DNA of 64,000 nt, taken from Ruegeria_C sp040830705. GTDB lineage: Bacteria; Pseudomonadota; Alphaproteobacteria; Rhodobacterales; Rhodobacteraceae. The position numbers and the translations under genes were made by a program. Below, piece by piece: positions 27,027-36,625 of the stretch (position 1 is its first letter; every line of letters begins with the position of its first letter). The DNA lies in contig JBFOME010000016.1 in the NCBI GenBank assembly GCA_040830705.1, positions 1-64,000 of the forward strand, in the 5' to 3' direction. The notes beneath the pieces were generated by a model. The model was not told the origin of the DNA. It ran no database searches and worked only from the letters and a program-made list of their open reading frames with translations.

Positions 27027-28661
27027 TCAGTGACCACCCAAGATACCGGTACGCACCGAGTAATCCACCGCCAGCCCGTATTCAGGATCATCGTCACTGT
27101 CGATCATCAGATGGCCCGCCTTGGTCAGCAATTGATGGCAATCGCGGCTCAGGTGACGCAACATCAGCGTCTTGCCAGCCGCCTCATACTTACCAGCCAC
27201 CGCTTCGATCGCTTGCAGCGCAGATTGATCGACAACCCGGCTGGCAGCAAAATCCACAATCACGGTATCGGGGTCGTTGGAGATGTCGAACAGTTCCGCG
27301 AAGCCGTCAGACGAGCCGAAGAACAACGGCCCTTGTATTTCATAGACCTTCGCGCCCTTCTCGGTTACCGACTCGCGGGTCACCGCATGGATGCGCCGTG
27401 CATTGTTCCACGCATAAGCCAGCGCGGACACGATCACGCCGACAACAACCGCAACAGCAAGGTCTTCCATTACGGTCACGACAGTCACCAGCACGATCAC
27501 GAAGGCATCCATCAAGGGCACCTTGCGCATGATCTTGAAAGAGTTCCAGGCGAAGGTGCCGATCACCACCATGAACATCACGCCCACGAGGGCCGCCAGC
27601 GGAATCTGCTCGATCAGCGGCGCGGCAAATAGAATGAAGATCAGCAGGAACACCGCCGCAGCGATGCCCGCCACGCGGGTCCGGCCGCCGGATTTCACGT
27701 TGATCATCGACTGACCGATCATCGCACAGCCGCCCATGCCGCCAAAGAAGCCTGTGACCGTGTTGGCCACACCCTGTGCAATACATTCCTGCGAGGCACC
27801 ACCGCGTTTGCCAGTCATGTCGCCCACAAGGTTCAGCGTCAGCAGCGATTCAATCAACCCGATCGCCGCCAGAATAACCGCGTAAGGCAGGATAATTTCG
27901 AAGGTTTCCCAGTTCAGCGGCACCATCGGAATATGGAGGGGCGGCAGGCTGCCCTGGATCGAGGCCAGATCGCCCACGCGCGGCACATCCAGCCCCAGCG
28001 CAATCACCAGAATGGCAACGATACCGATCCCGGCCAGCGGCGCGGGAACAATACGTGTGACGCGCGGCATTACCCAGATGATTGCCATGGTCAGCGCCAC
28101 CAGCCCCAGCATCAGATAAAGCGGCATGCCTGAGAGCCACTCGCCTCCACTCATGCCGTGGCCGGTATTCTCCATCGAGCCGGGCACCTTGAATTGCCCC
28201 AGCTGCGCCAGGAAAATCACGATCGCCAGCCCGTTCACAAAGCCCAGCATCACCGGATGCGGCACCAGACGGATGAACTTGCCCCATTGCATGACGCCCG
28301 CGATGATCTGCAAGATGCCCATCAGCACCACAGTGGCAAACAGATACTCGACCCCGTGCTGCGCCACCAGCGCCACCATCACAACCGCCAGCGCCCCGGT
28401 CGCGCCCGAGATCATGCCGGGCCGCCCGCCGATCAAAGCGGTGATCAAGCCAACCAGAAACGCCGCATAAAGCCCGACCAGCGGATGCACGCCCGCAACA
28501 AAGGCAAAAGCCACCGCCTCGGGCACCAGCGCCAGCGCAACGGTCAAGCCCGAAAGCAGCTCGATCCGCAGACGCGAGGGCGTCAGTTTCTCATCCGGCA
28601 TCCATCTGAGGTCGGGATAGGCGAATCGGCTTTCAAAAGCTGCCTTGAGGGCGCTTAGCAT
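27027..28661 (-). CDS. SulP family anion transporter with STAS domain
   Basis: A 544-residue inner-membrane carrier of the SLC26/SulP family. The transporter core has about 12-14 hydrophobic segments, with the family motif GLTVALALVPEAVAFAFVAG near the N-terminus and GGCAMIGQSMINVKSGGRTR in the middle. The cytoplasmic C-terminal STAS domain starts near residue 425 (EIQGPLFFGSSDGFAELF). Substrates in this family include sulfate, bicarbonate and dicarboxylates; the sequence alone does not decide. AGGA stands 9 bases before the ATG at 28661. It is divergent from the IalB-like gene. Confidence 0.9.
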   Translation of the reverse strand: MLSALKAAFESRFAYPDLRWMPDEKLTPSRLRIELLSGLTVALALVPEAVAFAFVAGVHPLVGLYAAFLVGLITALIGGRPGMISGATGALAVVMVALVAQHGVEYLFATVVLMGILQIIAGVMQWGKFIRLVPHPVMLGFVNGLAIVIFLAQLGQFKVPGSMENTGHGMSGGEWLSGMPLYLMLGLVALTMAIIWVMPRVTRIVPAPLAGIGIVAILVIALGLDVPRVGDLASIQGSLPPLHIPMVPLNWETFEIILPYAVILAAIGLIESLLTLNLVGDMTGKRGGASQECIAQGVANTVTGFFGGMGGCAMIGQSMINVKSGGRTRVAGIAAAVFLLIFILFAAPLIEQIPLAALVGVMFMVVIGTFAWNSFKIMRKVPLMDAFVIVLVTVVTVMEDLAVAVVVGVIVSALAYAWNNARRIHAVTRESVTEKGAKVYEIQGPLFFGSSDGFAELFDISNDPDTVIVDFAASRVVDQSALQAIEAVAGKYEAAGKTLMLRHLSRDCHQLLTKAGHLMIDSDDDPEYGLAVDYSVRTGILGGH

Positions 28662-28828
28662 GGCTGTGTCCTGATATCGGGTCTGTTCGCGGCGATGGGG
28701 CGTCATACAGGCTGAACGGCCTCTGAGCCACCGCATGGGGCGGGATGCTGCCATGCAACCTGATCATAGCTGGGTGCTCTCACCAACGTGATTTGTCCCC
28801 GCCCGGCGGCCTTATCATCTTTGCACCC

Positions 28829-29383
28829 ATGAAATGGATCAGGTTTTTGGCATTGTTTTTCGCCCTGCCTGCCGCCGCGCAGGACAGGCAAGGGAATGAC
28901 ACCGCGAGCGACTGGCGCGTCACGCATTACCAGAGCTTCGGCATCTGGAACTCCATCTGCGACGAACGGGCCGAGGACACGCTTCTGGTGCAGCGATGCT
29001 ATCTGCGGTGGGTCGACGTATTCTCGCCCCGCCCCAAATTCGGCGGACAGTTTATCTTTGTGACACCTGAACCCGATGGTTATCGGATCGAATTTGGAAT
29101 CGAGCCCGGCACATTGTTTTCACCAGATGGGTTTCGGATCGAGCATGAGGGCAAGGTGACATGGCGCACGCGGTGGCCCGGATGTCTGACCGGATTGAAC
29201 TGCGCCTTTACCGGCAGCGACGCTGATGAACTGCTGGCCGTGATGGAGGGCGGAGGAACCTTTCGCTTCACATTCCGTGATCGACATGGGGCGAAGCGAG
29301 ACCTGAACTGGCCGCTCGCGGAATTTCCGGCCGCGATTGCTGATTTCAAGGTGCAGGCGAAGTCGCGAGGATTGTTGCAATAA
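28829..29383 (+). CDS. secreted IalB-like (invasion-associated locus B) protein
   Basis: A 184-residue exported protein with a signal peptide (MKWIRFLALFFALPAAAQ). The mature part begins with WRVTHYQSFGIWNSICDE, then QRCYLRWVD, which resembles the IalB fold, where a tryptophan near the N-terminus and a cysteine pair are conserved. Two more cysteines occur in WPGCLTGLNCAFTG, probably as a disulfide. Many alphaproteobacteria carry several such periplasmic proteins, of unclear role outside Bartonella. Confidence 0.68.
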   Translation: MKWIRFLALFFALPAAAQDRQGNDTASDWRVTHYQSFGIWNSICDERAEDTLLVQRCYLRWVDVFSPRPKFGGQFIFVTPEPDGYRIEFGIEPGTLFSPDGFRIEHEGKVTWRTRWPGCLTGLNCAFTGSDADELLAVMEGGGTFRFTFRDRHGAKRDLNWPLAEFPAAIADFKVQAKSRGLLQ

Positions 29384-29463
29384 AGGCGTCTCTCAAGCTT
29401 GTGAAACGACCCTAAAACTTCCAACTATGCACAACAGGCTGTTGGACCGGATTGGAGACCATC

Positions 29464-30339
29464 GTGAGCAACAAGACCAAGATCGCCGTGATCGGCGGAT
29501 CGGGCATTTATGACATCGACGGGCTGGAAAATCCCGAATGGGTCAGCGTCGACACCCCTTGGGGCGCGCCGTCGGACCAGATACTCACCGGGTCTCTGGA
29601 AGGAGTCGAGATGGCTTTCCTGCCCCGTCACGGGCGCGGGCATGTGCATTCGCCCACCGATGTGCCTTATCGCGCCAATATCGACGCACTGAAGCGACTG
29701 GGGGTGACGGATGTGATCTCGGTCTCGGCCTGCGGGTCGTTCCGCGAGGAAATGGCGCCGGGGGACTTCGTGATCGTCGATCAGTTCATCGACCGGACCT
29801 TTGCCCGTGAGAAAAGTTTCTTCGGCAGCGGCTGTGTTGCTCATGTCAGCATCGCCCACCCCACCTGCCCCCGCCTGAGCGATGTCTGCGAAACTGCTGG
29901 CCGCGCGGCAGGCATTAACATCCATCGCGGCGGTACTTATCTGGCGATGGAAGGCCCGCAATTTTCGTCGCTGGCGGAATCGAAGATGTATCGCGAGCAC
30001 TGGGGCTGCGACGTGATCGGCATGACCAACATGCCTGAGGCCAAACTCGCCCGCGAGGCCGAGCTCTGCTATGCCTCCATCGCCATGGTCACCGATTATG
30101 ACAGCTGGCACCCCGATCACGGCGAGGTGGACGTGGCCGCAATTATCGCAACGCTGACCGGCAACGCCGACAAGGGCCGCGCCTTGGTCAAAGGCTTGCC
30201 CGCGCTGCTGGGGCCAGAACGAGCGCCCTGCCCTCATGGCTGCGACCGGGCGCTGGAATACGCCATCCTGACAGCTCCCGACAAACGTGACCCGGCCCTG
30301 CTGGCCAAGCTCGACGCTGTGGCGGGCCGCATCCTGTGA
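29464..30339 (+). CDS. mtnP: S-methyl-5'-thioadenosine phosphorylase
   Basis: Splits methylthioadenosine with phosphate into adenine and methylthioribose 1-phosphate, in the methionine and purine salvage route. It has 291 residues with IAVIGGSGIYDIDGL at the start, LPRHGRGHVHSPTDVPYRAN as the phosphate/ribose block, and TYLAMEGPQFSSLAESKMYR with GMTNMPEAKLAREAELCYAS downstream, as in the MTAP/PNP class. The GTG at 29464 is preferred over an upstream TTG because GGAG lies 6 bases before it. Its stop overlaps the next gene's GTG (GTGA). The adenine produced can be used by apt at 33.1 kb. Confidence 0.94.
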   Translation: MSNKTKIAVIGGSGIYDIDGLENPEWVSVDTPWGAPSDQILTGSLEGVEMAFLPRHGRGHVHSPTDVPYRANIDALKRLGVTDVISVSACGSFREEMAPGDFVIVDQFIDRTFAREKSFFGSGCVAHVSIAHPTCPRLSDVCETAGRAAGINIHRGGTYLAMEGPQFSSLAESKMYREHWGCDVIGMTNMPEAKLAREAELCYASIAMVTDYDSWHPDHGEVDVAAIIATLTGNADKGRALVKGLPALLGPERAPCPHGCDRALEYAILTAPDKRDPALLAKLDAVAGRIL

Positions 30340-31355
30340 ACCGGCTGGAAGGGCTGGATGCCGCACGGTATCTGGCCTTTTGCGGGATGGTTCTGGTCAA
30401 TTTCCGGATCGCAGCCGAGGTGGCGCCGGGATCCGACTGGGCCTCGACCCTGATCAATGCGCTCGAAGGGCGCGCTGCAGCGCTTTTTGTGGTGCTGGCC
30501 GGCATCGGCGTATCGCTGTCGCGGATCGGCGCAGACCTGCTATTGCGCCGGGCTGCTTTCCTGTTTGTGCTGGGGGTGGTCAACATGACCATCTTCGAGG
30601 CCGATATTCTGCATTTCTACGCGCTCTATTTTGTTGTTGGCGCGGCGTTTCTGCGCGCGTCACCGGCGATGCTCTGGACCGGTGCGGCGGGGATCGTGGC
30701 GGCGGCTTTTGTCGCGGTCGCACTCTTCAACTATGACGCTGGTTGGGAGTGGGAGAGTCTGACCTATACCGATCTGTGGACGCTGCCGGGTTTCCTGCGC
30801 AATGCGGTCTTCAACGGCTGGCATCCGGTCCTACCCTGGGCAGCCTTCCTGCTGATCGGCATGGCAATCGGGCATGCGAAGCTGAACACGGTCTGCATCC
30901 AGCATCGCCTGATCCTATGGGGACTTGCCGCTTCGCTCGTCGCGCTGATTCCACAATACCTGACGCAAGACCCCGAGCTTGCGGCTTATCTGGGCACCGA
31001 ATCCATTCCGCCTGGCCCGTTCTACATCCTTGCCGGAACCGGGACGGCCTGCGTTACCATCGGCCTGACGCTGAAACTCTGGCCCGTGATCGAGCGCGCG
31101 CGGATCGGGCGTTTTCTTACCGCTCCGGGGCGGCAGGCCCTGACGCTCTACGTCGCACATATCCTGATCGGGATGGGCGTTCTGGACGAGCTCGGCCTGC
31201 TGGACGGGTCGCTTACCGCGCCGCAGATCACATTGATTGCGCTGGTCTTCTGCGCGCTCTGCTCGGTCTACGCCGTAATGTGGCAAAAGATCTTCCCACG
31301 CGGCCCATTGGAAGGCCTGATGCGCCGGATCACTGAACCACGTCGCGCTGACTGA
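30336..31355 (+). CDS. DUF418/DUF1624-like multispanning membrane protein
   Basis: A 339-residue inner-membrane protein with about 8-9 hydrophobic segments. It opens with LEGLDAARYLAFCGMVLVNF, followed by a segment with EGRAAALFVVLAGIGVSL; this resembles DUF418 and heparan-alpha-glucosaminide acetyltransferase-like proteins, a group with putative acyltransfer activity. A later segment (APGRQALTLYVAHILIGMG) matches the usual TM close to the C-terminus. It begins with GTG overlapping the mtnP stop, so expression is coupled. Its function is not known. Confidence 0.72.
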   Translation: MNRLEGLDAARYLAFCGMVLVNFRIAAEVAPGSDWASTLINALEGRAAALFVVLAGIGVSLSRIGADLLLRRAAFLFVLGVVNMTIFEADILHFYALYFVVGAAFLRASPAMLWTGAAGIVAAAFVAVALFNYDAGWEWESLTYTDLWTLPGFLRNAVFNGWHPVLPWAAFLLIGMAIGHAKLNTVCIQHRLILWGLAASLVALIPQYLTQDPELAAYLGTESIPPGPFYILAGTGTACVTIGLTLKLWPVIERARIGRFLTAPGRQALTLYVAHILIGMGVLDELGLLDGSLTAPQITLIALVFCALCSVYAVMWQKIFPRGPLEGLMRRITEPRRAD

Positions 31356-31381
31356 ATAGCCACGGGTTTCACGCATCCGCA

Positions 31382-32254
31382 TCACTGACCCCTCCCATCG
31401 ATCTGGCGCTGCACCTCGTCCCAGAGACCATGGTCCCAAAGGTTGCCGTGATCAGCCCCTTCGGCGATCATCAGCGACCGGGGGTCATTGGCGTAGGCAA
31501 ACAGAGCCTCGCCATGGGCCACCGGGATCACGTCATCGGCAGTGCCATGCATAATGAAAACCGGTGCCTCGACATCGCCGATCCGGTCACGCGATGCGAA
31601 CTGATCCTTCATCAGCAGCGAGACCGGAAGCCACGGGTATTTCTCGGCCGCCATATCTACGGTTGCGGTATAAGGCGCTTCCAACACCAGCAGGTCAACG
31701 CCAGGCCGCTGCGCCGCCACAGCGGTTGCAACTCCCGTTCCAAGGCTTTGCCCATGTACGATCACCGGCGTCTGGCCAATGGCCATACGGTCGAAATGCT
31801 CCAGCCCGTCAGCAATAAATGCTGCTTCCGAGGGCGCGCCTTCGCTGCCCGGATAACCCCGGTAGCCTGGCGCATAGAGGCCGTAGCCACTGTCGAGTAT
31901 ATGACGGAACCGGTCGGCCCGGTCGCTCAGATTTCCGGAATTGCCATGAAAGAACAACACGGTCGGCGCGCCTTCCTTGGCAGGTGGCGCCGTCCAGACC
32001 ACTACTTCGGTGCCATCGCCCATACGCACGGTCGCTGCTGTGGCCTCGGGAACCCCTACCGCCGCCGGGGTCGCAACCTCGCCTGCCGGTTTGAACACAA
32101 AGGATCGCTGAGCCACATACATATAGGCCATCGCGGCGAGATAGGCTGCTGCAGCAGCCGCCAGAACACCGATCAGGATGCGCCGCGCGGGCGAGCGCCC
32201 GGCAGAGTCCTGCGCCGGCTTCTTATCGATATCGAACTCAACTGCGTCGGACAT
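31382..32254 (-). CDS. membrane-anchored alpha/beta hydrolase
   Basis: A 290-residue protein with a single N-terminal membrane anchor (about residues 26-46, ILIGVLAAAAAAYLAAMAYM) and a periplasmic serine hydrolase domain. Motifs are VLFFHGNSGNLSDRA (oxyanion hole), the nucleophile in VIVHGQSLGTGVATA, an Asp in MHGTADDVIPV and the His in EGADHGNLWD. It resembles the FrsA/BEM46-like group. ATG 32254 is chosen since GGAGGG lies 4-9 bases before it. The substrate is unknown. Confidence 0.82.
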   Translation of the reverse strand: MSDAVEFDIDKKPAQDSAGRSPARRILIGVLAAAAAAYLAAMAYMYVAQRSFVFKPAGEVATPAAVGVPEATAATVRMGDGTEVVVWTAPPAKEGAPTVLFFHGNSGNLSDRADRFRHILDSGYGLYAPGYRGYPGSEGAPSEAAFIADGLEHFDRMAIGQTPVIVHGQSLGTGVATAVAAQRPGVDLLVLEAPYTATVDMAAEKYPWLPVSLLMKDQFASRDRIGDVEAPVFIMHGTADDVIPVAHGEALFAYANDPRSLMIAEGADHGNLWDHGLWDEVQRQIDGRGQ

Positions 32255-32431
32255 GTCGCCCTCCATCATAGCATGTGCTTGCCCCCTATGTGATTTGCAG
32301 GGAAAACCCATTCAAGACATGGCTGCAGCTTGCAAAATGAAGTCTTCTTCATCTGGGTGTTGGACAGCCCCAAGACCGGGCTTGCAAAGCAGCGGACCAT
32401 TGCGCAGTTTGCCTTGGAAAGGAATTCGCCC

Positions 32432-33061
32432 ATGCCATTGGATCTCTGGCTCGCCTTCGTGGCCGCCTCAACCGCCCTGCTTCTCATCCCCGGACCCACC
32501 GTGCTGCTGGTACTGAGCTATGCGCTCTCGAAAGGCCGCAGCGTCGCCGTCGCCTCTGCTTCGGGCGTGGCCCTGGGTGATCTCATCGCGATGACCGCCT
32601 CGCTGGCGGGGCTGGGCGCGTTGGTGATGGCATCGGCCACGCTGTTTTCTGTGCTCAAATGGGTCGGAGCGGCTTACTTGCTGTGGTTGGGATACAAACT
32701 GCTGCGCAGCGCACCGTCCGAGGGGCTTTCGACCGTGGCAACCGGTGGCACGGTTACTGCGCGCGGCGTGTTCTGGCACGCCACTGCTGTGACCGCGCTG
32801 AACCCGAAATCCATCGCCTTCTTCATCGCCTTCGTGCCGCAATTCCTGCGCCCCGAACAGCCCCTTCTGCCGCAATTCACCATCCTCATTGCCACCTTTG
32901 TCGGCCTCGCCGGGATTAATGCGCTGGCCTACGCCTTGCTGGCTGACCGGTTGCGGCAATGGGTCGGGCGGCCCTCGGTCGTGACCGGTCTGACGCGGGC
33001 GGGTGGCGTCACGCTGATGGGCATGGGTGTGGCAACGGCGCTGCTGCGGCGTCCTGCCTGA
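32432..33061 (+). CDS. LysE/RhtB family amino acid exporter
   Basis: A 209-residue inner-membrane transporter with about six hydrophobic segments. The family pattern IPGPTVLLVLSYALSKGR lies in the first 40 residues, followed by ASASGVALGDLIAMTASLAG. Members export amino acids such as threonine, homoserine or lysine; the substrate cannot be assigned. AAGGA lies 9 bases before the ATG, and upstream sequence in frame is the divergent promoter region. It is 80 bases before apt. Confidence 0.85.
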   Translation: MPLDLWLAFVAASTALLLIPGPTVLLVLSYALSKGRSVAVASASGVALGDLIAMTASLAGLGALVMASATLFSVLKWVGAAYLLWLGYKLLRSAPSEGLSTVATGGTVTARGVFWHATAVTALNPKSIAFFIAFVPQFLRPEQPLLPQFTILIATFVGLAGINALAYALLADRLRQWVGRPSVVTGLTRAGGVTLMGMGVATALLRRPA

Positions 33062-33141
33062 TCGCGCTGGTGCCGGTTTCCCTTGCGCCTTGAAACCGGT
33101 TGCGCCAAACCGCCAGACGTCGCAACAGGACTGAGCACGCC

Positions 33142-33681
33142 ATGCCCAAACACGCCACCGTCAAGGACTACATCCGAACGATTGTCGACTTCCCGCATGA
33201 AGGGATCATGTTCCGCGATGTGACCACGCTTTTTGCCGACCCGCGCGGGTTTCGCATGGCCATAGACCAGATGCTGCACCCCTATGCGGGCGAGCGCATC
33301 GACAAGGTGGTGGGGCTCGAGGCGCGCGGTTTCATCCTGGGTGGGGCAATCGCTCATCAGCTTAGCGTCGGCTTCGTGCCGATCCGCAAGAAAGGCAAAC
33401 TGCCCGGCACCACGATCAGTCAGGACTACAAGCTGGAATATGGCGAGGCGATCGTCGAGATCCACGATGACGCGATCCAGCCGGGCGAGAAGATCCTTGT
33501 GGTCGATGATCTGTTGGCAACCGGTGGCACGGCGGCGGCTGGCATCAAACTGATCGAGCGTTTGGGTGGCGAGATCATCTCCTGCGCCTTCATCATCGAC
33601 CTGCCCGATCTGGGCGGCCGAAAGGTGCTGGAGGAGCTTGGCATGGATGTTCACGCGCTATGTGCGTTTGACGGCGAATAG
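33142..33681 (+). CDS. apt: adenine phosphoribosyltransferase
   Basis: Makes AMP from adenine and PRPP in purine salvage. It has 179 residues with TVKDYIRTIVDFPHEGIMFRD at the N-terminus, GLEARGFILGGAIAHQL as the base-binding loop, and the PRPP motif VVDDLLATGGTAAAGI. Length is standard. It probably uses adenine released by mtnP, encoded 2.8 kb upstream on the same strand, but the two are separated by a gene on the other strand. It is convergent with the FAD oxidase gene. Confidence 0.95.
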   Translation: MPKHATVKDYIRTIVDFPHEGIMFRDVTTLFADPRGFRMAIDQMLHPYAGERIDKVVGLEARGFILGGAIAHQLSVGFVPIRKKGKLPGTTISQDYKLEYGEAIVEIHDDAIQPGEKILVVDDLLATGGTAAAGIKLIERLGGEIISCAFIIDLPDLGGRKVLEELGMDVHALCAFDGE

Positions 33682-33731
33682 CGCGCCTGTCCGCATTTCA
33701 CTTGGTCAAAAACAATCGGGGCAGTTCCCGC

Positions 33732-35144
33732 TTACCGCAGCACTGCACCGGGGTTCATGATCCCCAGCGGATCCAAAGCCGCCTTGATCGCACGCATCGC
33801 GCTTAGCTTGACCGGATCACCATAGCGTTGCAGATCATCGGCCTTGAGCCGACCGATGCCATGTTCGGCGCTGATTGAGCCTTCCATCTCATCGACTAGA
33901 TCATGCACAGCGCGTTTTACCACCGGCATGAGATTGGCGAACTCCGCTCGATTTCGACCCTTTGGCGGGAAAACGTTATAGTGCAGGTTGCCATCGCCCA
34001 GATGTCCAAAGGCGTTGATGCGAAACGGCCCGATACCTTCAACCACCTCGCGCCCGCGCACGACAAATTCAGGGATCGAGGAGATCGGGATCGAAATATC
34101 GTGGCTCGACACTGCTCCTATCAGCCGGTTCGCCTCGGGTATCTGTTCGCGTACCATCCAAAGCTCATGCCGTTGCGCCTCTGATTGCGCGATTAGCCCG
34201 TCACTGACGTCGCCGCGCTCTAGCGCGCGAACGAATAGCTGCTCCAATTGCTCTTGCGGGTTCAGGCCGGAGGACAGACCAAACTCGATCAGGACCGACC
34301 ATTCGGGGGGCTCGTTGAAAGGTTGTCGTACATCCGGGAGAACCTCGGCCAGAAAGCGCAATCCCTCGCCATGGATAAGTTCGAAGGCGCTGATGCCTTC
34401 GGCCACCTGTTCGCGTGCCAATGACAGCAATTCCAATGCCGCCGCCGGAGAAGGTATAACCATAATCGCCGTACCCGCTGCCGCTGGGATCGGGGCCAGT
34501 TTCAACGAGGTGGCGGTGATGATGCCGAGCGTGCCCTCTGCCCCAATCAGCAGATCGCGCAGGTCGTAGCCTGTATTGTCCTTGCGCAACCGGCTCAGGC
34601 CATTCCAGATCTCACCATTGGGCAACACCGCTTCCAGCCCCAGACATAGGTCGCGGGCATTGCCATAGCGCAGCACATTCAATCCGCCCGCATTGGTCGA
34701 CAGGTTGCCACCGATCCGCGCAGAGCCTTCGGCGGCCAGCGACAGCGGGAAAAGCCGCCCCGCCTCCTGCGCCGCAGCCTGCACATCGGCAAGGATCGCG
34801 CCCGCCTCGGCCACAAGGACGTTCTCTTGCGGGTAGAGGGCCCGTATCCGGTTCATCCGTTCCAATGAAATCAGAAGCGGCGCGGGACCGTCCGGTTTGA
34901 CTTGACCGCCAACAAGCCCGGTGCCACCGCCATACGTCAAGACCCCGACCCGAGCCGCGCCCGCCGCCTGCACCAGCTCCGCCACCTGTGCGGTGTCATG
35001 CGGCAAGGCAAGCAGCCCCGCCTGCCCTTGCCAGCGCCCACGCGGCTCTTCCAGATAGCGCGGGGCGACCGGCCGCAGTACATCTTCGGGGATACGTCCC
35101 GCAAGCCGGGCGGCAAAGCTCTCATCTGCTGGGTTCAGGTCCAT
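33732..35144 (-). CDS. FAD-binding oxidoreductase, GlcD / D-2-hydroxyacid dehydrogenase type
   Basis: A 470-residue flavoprotein of the VAO/p-cresol methylhydroxylase superfamily. The FAD-binding part is VGVLTYGGGTGLVGGQV and GGNLSTNAGGLNVLRYGNAR (about residues 90-165), and the C-terminal metal/substrate signature is INAFGHLGDGNLHYNVFP, with EHGIGRLK close to the end. It matches glycolate oxidase subunit GlcD, D-lactate and D-2-hydroxyglutarate dehydrogenases; without glcE/glcF next to it the latter two are more likely. It ends in a convergent spacer with apt. Confidence 0.86.
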   Translation of the reverse strand: MDLNPADESFAARLAGRIPEDVLRPVAPRYLEEPRGRWQGQAGLLALPHDTAQVAELVQAAGAARVGVLTYGGGTGLVGGQVKPDGPAPLLISLERMNRIRALYPQENVLVAEAGAILADVQAAAQEAGRLFPLSLAAEGSARIGGNLSTNAGGLNVLRYGNARDLCLGLEAVLPNGEIWNGLSRLRKDNTGYDLRDLLIGAEGTLGIITATSLKLAPIPAAAGTAIMVIPSPAAALELLSLAREQVAEGISAFELIHGEGLRFLAEVLPDVRQPFNEPPEWSVLIEFGLSSGLNPQEQLEQLFVRALERGDVSDGLIAQSEAQRHELWMVREQIPEANRLIGAVSSHDISIPISSIPEFVVRGREVVEGIGPFRINAFGHLGDGNLHYNVFPPKGRNRAEFANLMPVVKRAVHDLVDEMEGSISAEHGIGRLKADDLQRYGDPVKLSAMRAIKAALDPLGIMNPGAVLR

Positions 35145-35182
35145 GCGCCAGCCTCACCCGAACCGCGCCATAGCCGCAACCG

Positions 35183-36001
35183 CTATTCCTGTTCGATCAG
35201 ATATTCGGGCTCCAGCACGATAACCGTGGGCCGATCCGGCAAGTTGGCCAGGGACACCTCAATCGAACTCCCACCCGCATGCTGGACCGCAAAGACATCT
35301 GAGATACCGGTTAGAAAAGCACCCAGCGAATAGCGCGAGAACCAATGCATCGGTATGATCACCGAGCTTTTCAGCCGCCGCAGCGTCTGGATCATTTCGG
35401 GCAGCGGCATGGTGGTGCCACCATCCACCGCTGCCATCACCACATCCAGCCGCCCAAGTGCTGCAAACTGTTCGTCGGTGGGCACATGATGCAGATGGCC
35501 CAGATGACCGATGCACAGCCCCTCGACCTCGAACACAAAGATCGAATTGCCCTTGTCCTCGCGCCCGCCATATTGCGAGCGGATATCGGTCGAGACATTG
35601 CGGACCAGAATCTCGCCCAGGTCCAGATAATGATCTATCCCCTGCCCAAACTCGCCCCAGCCTTCCAACACATGCGGGATCGCCGGATCAGGAAAGGCGG
35701 TCCAGTGGGTGTCATGGGCATGGTTCATCGTGACAATGTCAGGGATCAGCGGGGCAGACCCGACAAAGCCGGTAAAATCAGTCACCGCATTCAACCCGCC
35801 ACGCGTCTGGATCAGAAAACTGGCATGGGCGATATAGCTGATGCGGACCGAGTATTCCGGCACCGGTTCCTGCCAGTTCGCCTTGTGGAGGTAGCTTATT
35901 CCGGGTGCAGCATCTGCAATAGCGATACAGTGACTAGGCCGACGCTCTTGCGCTATCGCCCCTGTTGCCAACAGCATAAATGCCAGAATGATCCACCGCA
36001 T
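35183..36001 (-). CDS. secreted MBL-fold (metallo-beta-lactamase-like) protein
   Basis: A 272-residue protein with a signal peptide (MRWIILAFMLLATGAIAQ). The mature part looks like a lactamase-fold metal hydrolase of the UlaG/YtnP-like kind: YIAHASFLIQTRGGLNAVTD on the early strands, MNHAHDTHW as the H-x-H-D-like metal motif (here H-A-H-D-T-H), GHLGHLHH further on, and IIPMHWFSRY near the end. The H-x-H-x-D-H motif is altered, so the metal set is not certain. Its start at 36001 has only a weak ribosome-binding site. Confidence 0.7.
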   Translation of the reverse strand: MRWIILAFMLLATGAIAQERRPSHCIAIADAAPGISYLHKANWQEPVPEYSVRISYIAHASFLIQTRGGLNAVTDFTGFVGSAPLIPDIVTMNHAHDTHWTAFPDPAIPHVLEGWGEFGQGIDHYLDLGEILVRNVSTDIRSQYGGREDKGNSIFVFEVEGLCIGHLGHLHHVPTDEQFAALGRLDVVMAAVDGGTTMPLPEMIQTLRRLKSSVIIPMHWFSRYSLGAFLTGISDVFAVQHAGGSSIEVSLANLPDRPTVIVLEPEYLIEQE

Positions 36002-36040
36002 GAGGGGGAGTTTAGCGCAACGACGCCACAAGTCACGCCT

Positions 36041-36625
36041 CTAGCCGGTCAGCGTCTTGCCGCGCCGGTCTGAACGCAGGCAGGCGTAAAGCACATGCGT
36101 CCGCCAGCGCCCGTTGATTTGCAGATAAGACTGCGCGACGCCCTCGTATTTGAAGCCTGAACGTTCCAGCAATCCACGAGAGGCCTCGTTTCCTGGCAGG
36201 CAGGCCGCCTCGATCCGGCTCAGGTCAAGGCGGGCAAACGCGTAGTGAACCACAGCGCCGATTGCTTCTCGCATATAGCCTTGCCGCACATGGGCCTCAC
36301 CAGTCCAATATCCCAGCGTGCCCGCCTGCGCCGGGCCGCGTCTGATATTGTCCAGCGTAATTGCCCCGATCAAACAATCGTCCGAGCGCCGAAACAGAAA
36401 AAGCGGCACCGCCGTGCCCCCCGCGACCGAGCGCTGCGCCCAGTAGACACGGTTGGTGAACGCCTTACGGCTGAGGTGATCGGGGGCCCAGCTGGGCTCC
36501 CAGGGAACGAGGAAGTCACGACTGGTCTGACGCAGCGCCGCCCATTCCCGGAAATCCGAATGCACGGGCGGGCGCAAGCTCAAGCGCTCTGTTTCAAGCT
36601 TCAGTCTGCGTTTGCCCAGCAGCAT
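36041..36625 (-). CDS. RimJ/RimL-type GNAT acetyltransferase
   Basis: A protein N-acetyltransferase-like enzyme of 194 residues. ETERLSLRPPVHSDFREWAA is the usual RimJ beginning, GTLGYWTGEAHVRQGYMREA holds the acetyl-CoA site, and ACLPGNEASRGLLERSGFK the C-terminal arm. It could modify ribosomal protein S5 (RimJ role) or another protein. A GTG immediately before the ATG (36628) overlaps the stop of the M16 peptidase gene, so both starts are possible and the gene is coupled to that peptidase. Confidence 0.83.
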   Translation of the reverse strand: MLLGKRRLKLETERLSLRPPVHSDFREWAALRQTSRDFLVPWEPSWAPDHLSRKAFTNRVYWAQRSVAGGTAVPLFLFRRSDDCLIGAITLDNIRRGPAQAGTLGYWTGEAHVRQGYMREAIGAVVHYAFARLDLSRIEAACLPGNEASRGLLERSGFKYEGVAQSYLQINGRWRTHVLYACLRSDRRGKTLTG